From positions 216,076,624 through 216,140,623 of the forward strand of contig NC_053389.1 of the NCBI RefSeq assembly GCF_905171765.1: a stretch of 64,000 nucleotides of DNA. The letters run 5' to 3'. Source of the DNA: Bufo bufo (taxonomy: Eukaryota; Chordata; Amphibia; Anura; Bufonidae). This document shows, piece by piece, positions 42,937 to 54,739 of the stretch (its first letter is position 1; the number at the start of each line of letters is the position of its first letter). The notes under the pieces were generated by a model that saw only the letters and a program-made list of their open reading frames with translations, had not been told where the DNA came from and searched no databases. The position numbers and the translations under genes are program-made.

Positions 42937-45900
42937 CCACCTCAGCTCCCCTAGCTTAAACACCCTTAATGACCAGGCCACTTTTTACACTTCTGCCCTA
43001 CACTATTTTCACGGTTTATTGCTCGGTCATGCAACTTATCACCCAAATGAATTTTACCTCCTTTTCTCCTCACTAATAGAGCTTTCATTTGGTGGTATTA
43101 TATTGCTGCTTACATTTTTACTTTTTTTGGTATTAATCAAAATTTAACGAAATTTTTGCAAGAAAATGACATTTTTCACTTTCAGTTGGAATTTTTTTTT
43201 AAAAAAAACGACATCCATATATAAATTTTTCTCTAATTTTATTGTTCTACATGTCTTTGATAAAAAAAAATGTTTGGGTAAAAAAAAAATGGTTTGGGTA
43301 AAAGTTATAGCGTTTACAAACTATGGTACAAAAATGTGAATTTCCGCTTTTTGAAGCAGCTCTGACTTTCTGAGCACCTGTCATGTTTCCTGAGGTTCTA
43401 CAATGCCCAGACAGTAGAAAAACCCCACAAATAACCCCATTTCGGAAAGTAGACACCCTAAGGTATTCGCTGATGGGCATCGTGAGTTCATAGAACTTTT
43501 TCTTTTTTGTCACAAGTTAGCGGAAAATGATGATTTTGTTTTTTTTCTTACAAAGTCTCATATTCCACTAACTTGTGACAAAAAATAAAAACTTCCATGA
43601 ACTCACTATGCCCATCATGAAATACCTTGGGGTGTCTTCTTTCCAAAATGGGGTCACTTGTGGGGTAGTTATACTGCCCTGGCATTTTAGGGGCCCTAAT
43701 GTGTGGGAAGTAGTTTGAAATCAAAATGTGTAAAAAATGCCCTGTGAAATCCTAAAGGTACTCTTTGGAATGTGGGCCCCTTTGCCCACCTAGGCTGCAA
43801 AAAAGTGTCACACATGTGGTATCGCCGTACTCAGGAGAAGTTGGGCAATGTGTTTTGGGGTGTCATTTTACATATACCCATGCTGGGTGAGATAAATATC
43901 TCGGTCAAATGCCAACTTTGTATAAAAAAAAAATGGGAAAAGTTGTCTTTTTCCGAGATATTTCTTTCACCCAGCATGGGTATATGTAAAAAGACACCCC
44001 AAAACACATTGCCCTACTTCTTCTGAGTACGGCGATACCAGATGTGTGACACTTTTTTGCAACCTAGGTGGGCAAATGGGCCCACATTCCAAAGAGCACC
44101 TTTCGGATTTCACAGGGCATTTTTTACACATTTTTATTTCAAACTACTTCTCACACATTAGGGCCCCTAAAATGCCAGGGCAGTATAACTACCCCACAAG
44201 TGACCCCATTTTGGAAAGAAGACACCCCAAGGTATTTCGTGATGGGCATAGTGAGTTCATGGAAGTTTTTATTTTTTGTCACAAGTTAGTGGAATATGAG
44301 ACTTTGTAAGAAAAAAAAACTAATCTTCATTTTCCGCTAACTTGTGACAAAAAATAAAAAATTCTAGGAACTCGCCATGCCCCTCACGGAATACCTTGGG
44401 GTGTCTTCTTTCCAAAATGGGGTCACTTGTGAGGTAGTTATACTGGCCTGGCAATTTAGGGGCCCTAATGTGTGAGAAGTAGTTTGAAATCAAAATGTGT
44501 AAGAAATGCCCTGTGAAATCCGAAAGGTGCTCTTTGGAATGTGGACCCATTTGCCCACCTAGGCGGCAAAAAAGTGTCACACATCTGGTATCGCCGTACT
44601 CAGAAGAAGTAGGGCAATGTGTTTTGAGGTGTCTTTTTACATATACCCATGCTGGGTGAGAGAAATATCTCGGCAAAAGACAACTTTTCCCATTTTTTTT
44701 ATACAAAGTTGGCATTTTACCAAGATATTTATCTCACCCAGCATGGGTATATGTAAAATTACACCCCAAAACACATTGCCCAACTTCTCCTGAGTACGGC
44801 GATACCACATGTGTGACACTTTTTTGCAGCCTAGATGCTCAAAGGGGCCCAAATTCCTTTTAGGAGGGCATTTTTAGACATTTGGATTTCAGACTTCTTC
44901 TCACGCTTTAGGGCCCCTAAAATGCCAGGGCAGTATAAATACCCCACATGTGAACCCATTTTGGAAAGAAGACACCCCAAGGTATTCAATGAGGGGCATG
45001 GCGAGTTCATAGAAAAAAAAAAATTTTGGCACAAGTTAGCGGAAATTGATTATTTTTATTTTTTTCTCACAAAGTCTCCCTTTCCGCTAACTTGGGACTA
45101 AAATTTCAATCTTTCATGGACTCAATATGCCCCTCACGGAATACCTTGGGGTGTCTTCTTTCCGAAATGTGGTCACATGTGGGGTATTTATACTGCCCTG
45201 GCATTTTAGGGGCCCTAAAGAGTGAGAAGAAGTCTGGAATATAAATGTCTAAAAAATTTTACGCATTTGGATTCCGTGAGGGGTATGGTGAGTTCATGTG
45301 AGATTTTATTTTTTGACACAAGTTAGTGGAATGAGACTTTGTAAGAAAAAACTAAAAAATAAATAAATAAATTTCCGCTAACTTGTGCCAAAAAAATGTC
45401 TGAATGGAGCCTTACAGGGGGGTGATCAATGACACTCTCTGATCACCCCCCTGTCATTGATCACCCCCCCTGTAAGGCTCCATTCAGACGTCCGTATGTG
45501 TTTTGTGGATCCGATCAATGGATCCGTGGATCCGTAAAACGCATACAGACATCTGAATGGAGCCTTACAGGGGCGTGATCAATGACAGTGGGGTGATCAA
45601 TGACAGGGGGGTGATCAGGGAGTCTATATGGGGTGATCAGGGGTTAATAGGGGGTTAATAAGTGACAGGGGGGGTGTAGTGTAGTGGTTTTTGGTGCTAC
45701 TTATTACTGAGCTGCCTTTGTCCTCTGGTGGTCGACCCAAGCAAAAGGGACCACCAGAGGACCAGGTAGCAGGTATATTAGACGCTGTTATCAAAACAGC
45801 GTCTAATATACCTGTTAGGGGTTAAAAAAATCGCATCTACAGCCTGCCAGCGAACAATCCTGTGAACGCGCGCGCCTGTGTGCGCCAGTTCACAGGAAAT

Positions 45901-45992
45901 CTCGCGTCTCGCGAGATGACGCATAGATGCGTGACTCTGCCTGGAGCTGCCGCCTCCGGAACGCGATCCTGCGTTAAGCGGTCCGGAGGCGG
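42937..45992. mobile_element. Non-autonomous TTAA element made of alternating inverted modules
   Basis: Flanked by TTAA (42933-42936 and 45993-45996). The short imperfect ends are CCACCTCAGC and CCGCCTCCGG. Inside, a ~385-bp module ('accttggggtgtcttctttcc', 'tatcgccgtactca', 'acccatgctgggtga') occurs at about 43555-43935 (+), 43937-44310 (-), 44325-44700 (+) and 44702-45090 (-), with partial modules on either side. 45400-45600 holds a further nested hairpin ('gtgatcaatgacag', 'ggatccg'). No transposase. The open frames of about 85-130 codons are module shadows. Confidence 0.88.
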
Positions 45993-46154
45993 TTAATTCC
46001 TTGTGTGTTATTAGTTTAAGCAGACTGTGATTGTCTATTGTTGTGACTTAGATGAAGATCAGATCACATTTCATGACCAATTTGTGCAGAAATCCATATC
46101 ATTCCAAAGGGTTCACATACTTTTTCTTGCAATTGTAGCATAAGATGCTATATA

Positions 46155-46390
46155 GTGTCATCCATAGATCCCCCCCATAGCAGTGTCATCCACAGATTCC
46201 CCTCCCCATAGCAGTGTCATCCACAGATTCCCCCTCCCCATAACAGTCGCATCCACAGATCCCCCCCAATAACAGTGCCATCCACAGATCCCCCCCATAA
46301 CAGTGCCATCCACAGACCCCACCCCCCAATAACAGTGCCATCCACAGATCCCCTCCATAACAGTGCCATCCACAGATCCCCCATGGCAAT
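46155..46390. repeat. ~30-bp C-rich minisatellite
   Basis: About eight copies of 'cagtgccatccacagatccc' plus 'ccccataa'. A single inverted copy lies just left of the Tc1 element (41425-41457), so the Tc1 element probably inserted into the middle of this repeat-bearing unit. Confidence 0.85.
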
Positions 46391-46674
46391 GGACTCACCA
46401 TCTTTTCCCAGCCCCTAGTAGTTCCTATGTGGGAAACTGGGAATGCGAAAAGAAAAAGATAGGTTACCATGGCAGCCAGGATGCTACTGAAGCCCTGACT
46501 GCCATGGTCAGTTCCCTGGACTGGAGAAGATCGTCTTGGAGACAGGGAGGGCTGGGCAGGCAGGGGTAGTCTTATACGGCGAGTATAGCCCAAACCCTAT
46601 ATTTGAAATGGAAAATGTACGATTTCAGTAATTAAAGTATATTACAAAAATGGTTGGTATCACTGTCCCTACCA

Positions 46675-47510
46675 GGAAGAATAGATGCCTCGATTCTCTA
46701 CAGTGATAGGTTGTGGCTGGAGTCCTGCATCTTTGGAAGGCGAAGCACAGCAAGATCACCGTGAGACCTGCGGGAGTCTACCTATACCACTACAGGCTGC
46801 TGCTGCAACCAAGACCAGAGCCGTTAATCCCAGGACTCTTGCATATGGGACTCCAAGGCAGACGGATGGTCACTGCACCTCTACTGACAAAGCATTGGAA
46901 GAAAAGGATTGCATTTTTTGTGGCAGTATCAGAAATGGAGCTTGGCTGATTGGCAAGGAGTTGCCTTCTCTGATGAGTTATGTTTTCTGCTTGATTGACC
47001 GAATGGATGTTGGCATGTCAGGCAAGAAACATCAAAGAACAAACACTGGGGAATGTTTTCGTAGTATTCTCTGTGCCCACTCATCTATGTGGAAGGCACT
47101 CTCAACTGATTTGGGTGTGAATCCATCCTTGCAGATCACATACACCCATACATACTGATTGCCTTCGTTAGGGTGGATGGGATCTTCCAGCAAGACAATG
47201 CGATGTATCACATGGCTAGAAATGTCCGACATGGATTGGAAGAGCATGACCCAGACTTCCAAGTACCACCCTGGCCCCCTAATTCCACAGACTTGAACCC
47301 AATTGAGCATCTGCGGGACCACCTTGATTGTCGTGTTCTCTCTATGGATCCCCCATGCACCCTCCAGCAGCTGTGGGATGCACTGCAGTCGGCTCCAGAT
47401 ACCCATGGCAACCTACCAGAACCTTATTGAGTCACTCTGAGCCTGTTGAGTTGCAGTCCGTGCTGCACGCGGCAGTTACTCTGGATATTAGCTGGTGGTC
47501 ATAATAAGTG
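46675..47510 (+). pseudogene. Highly decayed Tc1/mariner transposase
   Basis: Recognisable pieces are the segment around SDELCFLLDR (about 46970), IFQQDNAMYHMARN (second catalytic Asp, about 47186) and WPPNSTDLNPIEHLRDHLD (Glu, about 47271). Frames change several times and stops are frequent. I could not identify the terminal repeats. Confidence 0.75.
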
Positions 47511-49038
47511 TTTAAAAGCATCAAACAATTGAATAAAAGCATCCAAAGAGAAATTCGATCCGGAGTTTAGGAAAAATTCAAGTTGCTGCAAAGCCGAATT
47601 TCCTCCCACTTTGTGGTAACAAATCAGATTTTTTCTAAAATGGCTGCTACATGTGTTACAAAGTGAAAGTAAGAAGCTATGGAATGTGATATGACCCTTA
47701 ATCAGCAAATAGTCATTCCCTGTGATGTCACAGCCCTATGAAAAGTCTCATCCCGCTCATTCTCCGCTATTTCACTGTGAGCTGATCTTAGGGAGAGACG
47801 TGACAAGTGCTCATGCACTAGAGGCAGTATTGCTACAAACAGTTAAAAGAATATTCTAGAGGGAGAGTGCAGAGAGATCTTAAGGAGATTTTTTTTGAAA
47901 CTGTAGGGAGAGCACAGTGAGACTGCCGGGACATAGCAGAATGCTGCGCCATTAATACTTTTTCTGTTCTGTTATATGTACACTTACTGTGCATCAGATT
48001 TAGTCTGAACAGGCAGTCTAATATATCTCCGCATTTATCTTGTTCACCTGCTGCAGCATTTATACTTAATCTGTACTTATTGTATATACAGTGGGGAAAA
48101 TAAGTATTTGTTACAATGGCGATTTTGAAAGTTTTCCCACCTACAAAGAATGGAGAGGTCTGTAATTTTTATCGAAGGTAAACTGCAACTGTGAGAGACA
48201 GAATAAAAAAAATAAATTCAGAAAATCACATTGAGTGATTTTTAAATAATGAATTTGCATTTTATTGCATGAAATAAATGTTTGATCACCTACCAACCAG
48301 CAAGAATTCTAGCTCTCACAGACCTGTTAGTTTTTCTTTAACCCTTTTATGACCGGGCCTAAAAAGGCCTAAATGTCCAGGCAACTTTTTGTCATTTTGT
48401 GCACATGGTGGTTTAGTGACCGTAGCTTTTTTATTTGTTTGACTATAAAAATAATTTTTGCAAATTTTTTTACTTGACACTTAGGACTTTTTATTAAAAT
48501 GTTTTTTTTTAGAGTTTTTATTTTTTAGGGTTCATTTGGAGGAAAACCGCTAATTATTATTAAAAAGTAATTTCTGTTTTAATTATAGCTTTTTATATCT
48601 TAAATATTAAAACTGACACAAAAATGAATTATTGCAATGGTTTCCCTATTTTGTGACAATCGTTTTCATATATAACATGTATAAGTTTGAGAGAACAGGG
48701 TGATTATAGTTGGAATTTTACTTACGTAATTATACTTTCTTCGAGTCCGAAGGCAGCACAGAAGGAATATTTCCCGTCCCAGTCACTCTATCATAGGACC
48801 GCCCACCTAGAAAAATCTAACAATTAAACAATTAACAATTAACAGAATTGACAATACCCTATATAAGACGCCAAGGCACTGCATCCATTGTGTAATAACG
48901 TAGACCAACTCATGCAAGTAAAATTTATTGGGAGGGTTAGTGTGCTGCCTTCGGACTCGAAGAAAGTATAATTACGTAAGTAAAATTCCAACTTTCTTCT
49001 TCGTCCTACAGCAGCACAGAAGGGATATAACATAGAAA

Positions 49039-50200
49039 TTAAAGGGGGGGAAAGCGTTCTTTTACTGCTGACAAAACTGCTGTGCTGAAGGCTGAGTTCT
49101 CGGGTCCATTGCTGAGCCTCTAGTGATGAACAAACGTAGAGGATGAAGTCCAGGAAGCTGCATTGCAGATGTCTAAGAGATCAACTTGCTGTCTCTCGGC
49201 CCAAGATGTAGAAGTTGCTCTTGTGGAGTGGGCTCTTAATGGCCGAGGCGGTTCTTTACCATCTAAGATGTAGGCCTCCGAGATGGTTGTTTTAATCCAA
49301 CGACCCAGTGTCTTTTGAGGCTTTCATGCCCTTCCTCGGACCAGAGAATAAAATGAACAAATTTTCTTCTTTCTGGAAATCTCTCAGCCTTTCAAGATAG
49401 CAAATTAATGCTCTACGAATGTCCAGAGTATGGAGTGTTCTTTCCTCATCTGACTTAGGGTCAGGGTAGAATACTGGAAGAACAGATTCTCTATTGATGT
49501 TAGTTGAAGACACAACTTTTGGCCTAAATGAAGGCATGGTTCTTAGTCTGACACCATTCGGCAAGATTTTCAAATATGGCTCTCTGGAGGACAAAGCCTG
49601 CAACTCCCCTAGCCTCTTTGCACATGTGATGGCAATGAGAAAAAGGATCTTGTAGGATAACCAGCTAAGATCCACTTCGGCAATAGGTTCAAAGGGAGGA
49701 CCTGTAAGTCTATTTAGAACCAGTGATAATTCCCAGATGGGCATAGGTGGTCTCACAAAAGGCCTCAACTTCTTCAATGCTCTGAAAAATCTAGCTATTA
49801 AAGCGTCACCTGCATATTGGCCATCTGTCCAGGCATTAATGGCTGTCATGTGAACTCTTAATGTATTAGGCTTTAGGCCTTTTTCGTGCCCCTCTTGTAG
49901 GAATTGCAAAATGGAGTTGGTAGAGACTAGTAACTCTTTTTCCTGCAACCAGGAAGAAAACTTTCTCCATAATCTGTTGTAAACTGCAATAGTAGACTGC
50001 TTTCTGGAGGACAGTAAAGTAGAAATGACCTCATCTGAAAGGCCTTTCTCTTTTAATCTTTCCCTTTCAGGTGCCAAACGGTTAAATGCAACTTGTTCAG
50101 TTGAGGATGGCAAAGGTCTTCCTGTAGAAGAAGATCCGGGTACAGAGGCAAAGTCCAGTGATCGTTTTTCGAAAGTTGAGATACGACAGAAAACCAAGCC
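49039..50200 (-). pseudogene. DIRS tyrosine recombinase, inactivated
   Basis: Motif region: SRKQSTIAVYNRLWRKFSSW (core-binding N-terminal part), VHMTAINAWTDGQY, FLIAITCAKRLGELQALSS (first catalytic Arg in the KRLGEL box), then after a frameshift RPLRAHSTRATSTSWA (second box, H and R) and SWTSSSTFVHH. The codon after FVHH, where the nucleophilic tyrosine is expected, is TAG (49120-49122). The protein frame goes on to LSAVKERFPPL and a TAA at 49039-49041. The frameshift lies in a T4 run (49313-49316). The upstream border is uncertain because the frame overlaps the RNase H gene, as is normal in DIRS. Confidence 0.88.
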
Positions 50201-51895
50201 CTGCGGGGCCAATATGGGGCTATTAGTATTGCTTCCGGTGCTTCTGAGAGGAGTTTCGGTATGATCTGAGGTAATATTGGTATGGGAGGAAACAGGTAGA
50301 CAAACTTGTGGCTCCAATTCAGAGAGAAGGCATCCAGACAGTTGGGTCTGTCCGTTCTCCTGAGAGAACAAAACTTCAGGGCTTTCTTGTTCTTCCTCAT
50401 TGCAAACAGATCCCATTCTGGACGACCCCACTTCTCCACTATTCGGGCGAAATATTTCGGGTTCAATTCCCATTCTCCTGGACACACCTTCTGTTGATTG
50501 AGTCGATCTGCTCTGATATTCTCGGAGCCCTTGATGTGAACTGCCATTAGGCTGTGTAGGACTGGCTCTGCCCAAGATATTATTCCGTCGCAAATGGACT
50601 GTAGAGAGAGACAACGCGTTCCCCCTTGTTTGTTTACATAATATGCTGCTGTTGCGTTGTCTGTCTGCAGGAGAACTGCTCTGTGGTAGAGATAAGGTTC
50701 GAAATGCTGCAGGGCTAGTTGAATGGCTTTCAATTCCCTGAAGTTTGAGGATCTCTTCATCGTGGTTGAGGGCCATTCCCCTTGAATCCATCGATCTCCC
50801 ATGTGCGCACCCCAACCTTTGCGGGAAGCATCTGTGGTTATCACTACTCTTTGAACGACTCGGAATTCTCTTCCTTTTTTCCAGATTTTCTTCTCTTGTC
50901 CACCAAAGAAGCCCTCTGCGTGTTGCATATGATATGTTCATCATAGTGGTTAGAGATTTTGGACTCTTGTCCCAACAGTGGAGAATTTCCCTTTGCAGGT
51001 CTCTCATATGAGCCTTCGCCTATGGAACCACCTCTATAGCGGCTGTCAATAACCCGAGGGTACTCATTGCCGAACGGATGGATATCTTCGTTGTAGAGAT
51101 CAGCAACTGAATTCTGTGAACAATCTGAGCCACTTTGAGAGGAGGAAGAAATACCTTCATTACTTCTGAGTCTATCAAAAGACCCAGGAACTGGATTCTT
51201 GTAGTGGGGACAAGCTGCGACTTCTTTTGGTTGACAATGAACCCGACTTGCTGAAGTAGATTCAGGGCAGTGTGAAGATCCGACTTCAGAATCTCCTCGG
51301 AAGCTGCAATAAGCAACCAGTCGTCCAGATATGGCACTATCCTTAGACCTTGAACCCTCAGAGCTGCAATTAGGACAACCACAACCTTCGTGAAGATACT
51401 AGGTGCTGGAGATAGCCCGAAGGGCAGAGCCCTGAATTGATAGTGCCAAGTCTGACCTAGAGTCTTGACCGCTACCCTGAGAAATCTCCTTGATTCTATG
51501 TGGATAGGTATGTGAAGGTATGCATCTTTTAGATCTATGGATGCCATTACCTCTCCAGGTTGCAGGATGCTCAGGACAGATCTTATGTTGTCCATCTTGA
51601 ATTTTACCTTCTTTAAATGGTTGTTTAAAAACCTTAAATCTATGAAGAGGCGCCACCTGCCGTCTGGTTTCGGAACGGGAAACACTCTCGAATAGACCCC
51701 TGAATATACTTCCTCTTCTGGAACTCTCTCCAGAGCATTCATCTGTAGGAACTCCTGAAGAAGAGGCATGATTCTTGGATCCTCCGTGTTGTTTAACAGG
51801 ATCCTTTCCCTTGGAAGATGAATGAATTCGAGTGAATACCCGTTCCTGATGATATTCCGAACCCAGTTGTCTGAAGTGACACTCTCCCATTTCAT
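50053..51895 (-). pseudogene. DIRS reverse transcriptase and RNase H
   Basis: RT (51895-51020): VYSRVFPVPKPDGRWRLFID, MASIDLKDAYLHIPI (motif A), RALPFGLSPAPSIFTKV (motif B) and PYLDDWLLIA (motif C), as in DIRS-group RTs. After the amber codon at 51020-51022 the same frame continues as MRDLQREILHCWDKSPKSLT and GLLWW. A one-base insertion in a T6 run (50875-50880) then moves the frame to VVITTDASRKGWGAHMG, FRELKAIQLAL and LLQTDNATAAYY, which supply the D-E-D residues of RNase H. The C-terminal domain ends at 50053. With the stop and the frameshift it is not functional as read. Confidence 0.92.
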
Positions 51896-51941
51896 ATAAA
51901 AGCTTTTTAACCTTGCGCCTACAGTGAGGGCAGGCTTGACG

Positions 51942-53279
51942 TCAGAATTTTGAACTGGAGGCAGGGGCTTCAGAGGGTTTCTTCTTTCCCTTGTCCTGGT
52001 AGCGGGAGCGAAACTTTTGCCCTTGCTCTTGTCTATTACGACCCCGAAAAAAAGATCTTCCCCTTTGCGTACGAAATCTGGTAGATCTGGGCCTGAAAGT
52101 TTGCGGAAAAGTTAAAGCCTTCTCTTTTTTATTTTCTTCCAGGATTTTATCCAACTGGGATCCTATTAATTTTCCCGGTTCAAATGGGAGAGCGCAAAAG
52201 TTGGATTTAGAGGAAGCATCTCCCGTCCAAAGTTTTAACCAAATGGATCTTCTTGTGGAGTTCGCTAAAGCCATGTTCTTGGCTGAGATCTTTATAACAT
52301 CAAGCGGAAAATCACAGAGGAATTCCGCAGCCGTCTTAAGGGTCGATACTTGATCCAGCAGTTCAGGCCTTGATACTCCCGCTTGGATGTCTCTGGTTAG
52401 TTCGCTGAGCCAGACTCTTAAAGCTCTTGCCACAGGCACTGAGGACATAGCTGCCTTCTGCAGGGAAGCCAGGTTGCAATGAGCTCTTTTAAGGAAGGTG
52501 TCAGCTTTCCGATCCATCGGATCTTTTAATAGAGAAGAATCATCTGATGGAAAAAATGATCTTTTGGACAGACGTGCAATGGCTAGATCAACTTTCGACG
52601 GTAATTCCCACTCCTCTGATGCTGCTGGATCTAATTTGTATAGGGACTTGAAACGAGGTCCTAAGTCCAGGCGTTTATCGGGTCTCTTCCATTCCCTTTC
52701 CATAATGGTCTTTAAAACCGGATGAGCGGGAAGGACTCTAGATTTCTTCTTAGGGAAGTAATACAGGTTACCTTTATCTTGCACTATATCTTCTTCCTCA
52801 TTAGTTTCCAGACAACGTTTTACGCGTCTAACGAGCTTTTCTGCTGAATCCTTTTTCAATAGAAAAAATTCCTCGCTGCCTGCATCAGAATCCGAATATA
52901 GGTCAGATTGAGAAACAATCGCTGATGACTGAGACACGTCATCTGAATGATGATGATGATGGTGACTTTTTTCCCCTTTGCTACCAGAAGAAGAAAGAAC
53001 ATTCTGCATATTTTCTTTGAACCAGGAAAAAAACTTTTTTGCTTCTTCCGCTAACGAATCCTGTGGGCTACAATCCATACAGATATTGGATACTGTTTCT
53101 GGTGATAAGGGCTGCAGACAAGTGATGCAAAGCTTAGATCTTGCAGGCTGCAGAACAGGCGTGCGTAACTTCTCTGCACAGAGATCACAGATGTCGTCTT
53201 GTAAATCATCTGGAAGCGGCAACTTACAACCTGCACAAGCACGGTGCTTTATCTTTTTATGGCTCTTCCGGCTCGACAT
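51942..53279 (-). CDS. DIRS gag-like ORF1
   Basis: A 445-codon frame without stops, the first ORF of the DIRS element. Two CxxC pairs near the N-terminus (CAGCKLPLPDDLQDDICDLC, CITCLQPL...ICMDC) look like a zinc ribbon. A His run and a Ser/Asp-rich acidic segment follow (residues about 100-150), then a helical middle region and a basic Arg/Gly-rich tail (RSFFRGRNRQEQGQKFRSRY), which suggests RNA binding. The role as nucleocapsid is inferred from position and composition. Start ATG at 53277-53279. Confidence 0.85.
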   Translation of the reverse strand: MSSRKSHKKIKHRACAGCKLPLPDDLQDDICDLCAEKLRTPVLQPARSKLCITCLQPLSPETVSNICMDCSPQDSLAEEAKKFFSWFKENMQNVLSSSGSKGEKSHHHHHHSDDVSQSSAIVSQSDLYSDSDAGSEEFFLLKKDSAEKLVRRVKRCLETNEEEDIVQDKGNLYYFPKKKSRVLPAHPVLKTIMEREWKRPDKRLDLGPRFKSLYKLDPAASEEWELPSKVDLAIARLSKRSFFPSDDSSLLKDPMDRKADTFLKRAHCNLASLQKAAMSSVPVARALRVWLSELTRDIQAGVSRPELLDQVSTLKTAAEFLCDFPLDVIKISAKNMALANSTRRSIWLKLWTGDASSKSNFCALPFEPGKLIGSQLDKILEENKKEKALTFPQTFRPRSTRFRTQRGRSFFRGRNRQEQGQKFRSRYQDKGKKKPSEAPASSSKF

Positions 53280-54739
53280 CTATAAAAGACAAAACTTTAA
53301 TTAGATGCATTGAAGTGACACTCTCATAAGGGAGGCTAAACAGGCAGCAATACCTTTAGAGACTCAGAACTCGGCTGCCTGGCACAGCAGACATTTGCAA
53401 ACAGCCTCTGAGTCTCTAAATAGGTTCCAGGATTTGAATTTGCCGCTCAAAACACGCCCCCAGCGTGATGACGTCACCGGGACTAGACGCGCCTATACAA
53501 GTCCGCGGGGCAGAATCAGAAGAAGAGGTAAGTTTTAACCCTTCCTGAAAACTTACCGGAAAATAAACAGAGTAGAGCCAGGCAAGCGCCGGCAGACAGC
53601 CCAATACTCACCCGGCTGTCACTCTCTGTAAACCCGGAAGTAGGTCAGCCAGGCAGACGCACTGGACACCGACCGGCGACCTGCTACAGGCATTACCAGG
53701 CAAACGCACTGGCAGGCAAAAGCCACAATACACTATAGCAGGTCTGGGCTAGGAACCCACTAGCCAAACCGAAGGAGCCTGAACAACGCAAGGCTCAAGT
53801 CCTTTCCAGGTGGGCAGCAAGGTGAGACAATCACCTGCTAGAGTAAGGACTAGAAAAAACACAATGGATGCAGTGCCTTGGCGTCTTACATAGGGTACCT
53901 AGGGTATTGTCAATTCTGTTAATGGTTAATTGTTTAATTGTTAGATTTTTCTAGGTGGGCGGTCCTATGATAGAGTGACTGGGACGGGAAATATCCCTTC
54001 TGTGCTGCTGTAGGACGAAGAAGAAAGTGACTGTTTCTGTTAGAGACTGCATTTTGATTTTCTTTTTTACATTTTTTTTATTTGTATTTTTTATTGATTT
54101 TTTTTTTTTTTTTTACTTATACTTAAAAAAAAAAATTGGCACATAATATGTTCCATTCAGGAAGTCATTAAAAGACCTCTGGAGGACACAGACTTTTTTT
54201 TTTTTTTACTTTTTTCCCCACAGTTTCCCCTGTAACTGGGGCATCCACAGGAGCCCCAGTTACAGGGGAAAACAGCCCCTGTGGGGGCATGACACACAGG
54301 CAGAGCTGATCAGGGTCTCCTTAGACCCTGCAGCTCTGCCCCTGCTCCAGACACCCCTCAGCGGTCACGTGACCACCGGGACTAACAGGGGAAGCCGCAC
54401 TTCTGCTTCCAGCTCCCTCCACGATGTGCTCAGGTACCGCTCTCCTGCCGACACAGGAAAAGACAGAAGAGGTAATAAACTGCTCCTGTCTTCTCCTCAG
54501 GGTCCCTGCTTTATCTGTCAGCCGGGGCCTGACCTGCTCCTGCTTGATTGCAGGAGGAGGAGCTTTAATCAGCGCTAGGATTAAAGTGCTGCCAGCACGT
54601 GTATATACGTGCTAGCTGCACAGGGCATGTGCAGATAGCATGTATATAGCCGTATGGCAGTCGGGAAGGGGTTAAGGAACCCTCCTACTCTGCACTCATT
54701 ACCTGCATTAATTGCACCTGTTTGAACTTGTTACCTGTA

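Larger units (their letters stand above)
41462..46135 (+). mobile_element. Tc1-like transposon split by a 3-kb TTAA element
   Basis: Inverted ends CAGTTGCAAGAAAAAGTATG and complement, flanked by TA (41460-41461 and 46136-46137). The long TIRs agree ('gatatggatttctgcacaaa', 'gtgatctgatcttcatctaa'). The transposase is on the + strand at 41838-42894. The right TIR is interrupted at 42933-45996 by a TTAA element; comparison with the left TIR (41600-41615) shows the uninterrupted sequence. Confidence 0.93.
48709..54026 (-). mobile_element. DIRS-like retrotransposon with complete architecture
   Basis: On the minus strand in order: gag-like ORF (53279-51942), RT/RNase H (51895-50053) and tyrosine recombinase (about 50200-49039). 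Inverted terminal repeats at 48738-48900 and 53860-54010 match ('cctaggtgggcggtcctat', 'gcactgcatccattgtg'). The internal complementary region at about 48935-49030 contains the complement of both outer ends joined: AAGTAAAATTCCAAC followed by TTTCTTCTTCG. DIRS elements replicate through a circle inserted by the recombinase, with no target duplication, and none is seen here. Confidence 0.93.
48342..54671. mobile_element. TTAA element carrying a DIRS insertion
   Basis: Flanked by TTAA (48338-48341 and 54672-54675). The left end is CCCTTTTATGACCGGGCC; the right end, read inverted, is CCCCTTCCCGACTGCC. Without the DIRS it would be about 1 kb, non-coding, with an A/T-rich centre and a hairpin 'ctgtaactggggc' / 'gccccagttacag' near 54230-54265. 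Confidence 0.8.

Noticed and set aside
43772..45101. Several 65-130-codon open frames in the TTAA element
   Set aside because: The same peptide strings recur in both orientations because of the alternating modules; no family resemblance.
49292..51007. A single 571-codon DIRS protein
   Set aside because: Only its first ~40 codons (RT end) and its last ~300 (recombinase) are real; the middle is an out-of-frame shadow of RNase H, which is read in the overlapping frame 50928-50053.
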